From positions 1 through 34,708 of the forward strand of contig CADACB010000025.1 of NCBI GenBank assembly GCA_902786345.1: DNA of 34,708 bases, in the 5' to 3' direction. Each line of letters starts with the position of its first letter. The first letter of the stretch is position 1. A program made the translations under genes and the position numbers. This stretch comes from an uncultured Ruminococcus sp. Lineage in GTDB: Bacteria; Bacillota; Clostridia; Oscillospirales; Acutalibacteraceae. Of this stretch, positions 34,137 to 34,708 are shown piece by piece. A model generated the notes under the pieces. The model was not told the origin of the DNA. It made no database searches and was given only the letters and a program-made list of their open reading frames with translations.

Positions 34137-34708
34137 TGTTTCCTTATCTTACTGGAAAAGAAGCGGATAAATATCAATTCTACAAAGTTCCTCAACTAAG
34201 GAAAAACAAATGGTTTGATAATGACGGAAAAATCTACGTCTTTCTCAGGCAAGATGAAGCTTGCGAAAAACTGAGAATAGGAAAAGACAAAGCTATCAAA
34301 ACATTTAATGAGCTTGAAAAAATTGGCTTGATTTTACGAAAAAAGCAAGGTCAGGGAAAGCCAACCAAAATCTATGTGTGTGATTTTTCAAGCTTCATAG
34401 ACGACACTGAAGCTCAGACTTCGGCTATAGAATCCGAAATCGAAGTCAAGACTTCTGAAAATCCGATGTCTGAAAAATCTGATGTCTGCGAAAGCAATAA
34501 TATCGAAGTCTTGACATCTGAAAATCCGATGTCTGCACCTCGTGAAAACCGAGGTCTATCTTCCTATTATATGAACCAGACTAATATTAGTCAGACTCAA
34601 TCTATCTATCAGTGCGGCGAATCGAAACCGAAGTCTGAAAATGATGGATGGACGGATGAAGAACAAGATGAGTTTGAAGCTGATGTTAAGGAGCAGATAG
34701 AATATGAC
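34136..34708 (+). CDS. repA: RepA_N-type replication initiator, N-terminally shortened, cut by window end
   Basis: Plasmids and integrative conjugative elements of Firmicutes use this winged-helix initiator. The visible 191 residues start MFPYLTGKEADKYQFYKVPQ, then LRKNKWFDNDGKIYVFLRQD and the winged-helix block KLRIGKDKAIKTFNELEKIG. LRKKQGQGKPTKIYV and a low-complexity linker with repeated TSENPMS words follow, with YYMNQTNISQTQ as in element-borne relatives. Between KVPQ and LRKNKW the usual stretch of about 30 residues (LFTD...KLLYGLLLDR) is absent, and a matching stretch occurs in the small ORF just upstream. The initiator may therefore be inactive or need that partner. The gene continues beyond the window. 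Confidence 0.8.
   Translation, partial: MFPYLTGKEADKYQFYKVPQLRKNKWFDNDGKIYVFLRQDEACEKLRIGKDKAIKTFNELEKIGLILRKKQGQGKPTKIYVCDFSSFIDDTEAQTSAIESEIEVKTSENPMSEKSDVCESNNIEVLTSENPMSAPRENRGLSSYYMNQTNISQTQSIYQCGESKPKSENDGWTDEEQDEFEADVKEQIEYD

Overview
The window looks like a chromosomal segment of an AT-rich, Gram-positive, spore-forming member of the Clostridia, most likely a gut Ruminococcus-type Oscillospiraceae. Three things point that way. The yicC-remA-gmk-rpoZ-priA-def-fmt-rsmB-rlmN-prpC-prkC gene order is typical of Firmicutes. A spoIVB-spo0A pair sits beside it. The surface proteins are sortase-anchored and include a BspA-type leucine-rich-repeat protein. The genus is an inference from protein flavour, not a database match.

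Region 1 (1-11755, minus strand) is a housekeeping operon read from a good sigma-A promoter at 11726-11755. In transcription order it holds yicC (RNase-like), remA (DNA-binding biofilm/matrix regulator), gmk, rpoZ, priA, def, fmt, rsmB, rlmN, prpC (PP2C phosphatase) and prkC (PASTA Ser/Thr kinase, cut by the window start). Together they cover nucleotide supply, transcription, replication restart, start-Met processing, rRNA methylation and cell-wall sensing.

Region 2 (11906-14028, plus strand) is the sporulation pair: spoIVB, the S55 signalling protease, and spo0A, the master response regulator, which has its own promoter. A degenerate intergenic repeat follows spo0A and recurs between def and fmt.

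Region 3 (14149-17879, minus strand) carries a very acidic tail-anchored protein of unknown function and valS, each with its own clear promoter.

Region 4 (18123-33723, minus strand) is an accessory surface-pilus locus. A promoter with a leader of about 220 nt drives a major pilin (LPSTG) and a class C sortase, followed by a small SpaA-type accessory pilin. An 800-bp control region rich in palindromes comes next, then a giant BspA-like adhesin ending in LPAAG. The adhesin is split into two reading frames by a deletion of about 26 nt inside its 78-bp repeats, and it also carries an exact 36-bp tandem duplication. Both suggest that the repeat array is being remodelled, or that it is mis-assembled.

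Region 5 (33794-34708, plus strand) opens what looks like a mobile-element or plasmid-type replication module. It has a strong orphan terminator, a small composite ORF, and a RepA_N-type initiator that runs off the window. The N-terminal segment missing from the initiator appears instead in the small ORF just upstream. I saw no tRNA, rRNA, CRISPR array or intact transposase.
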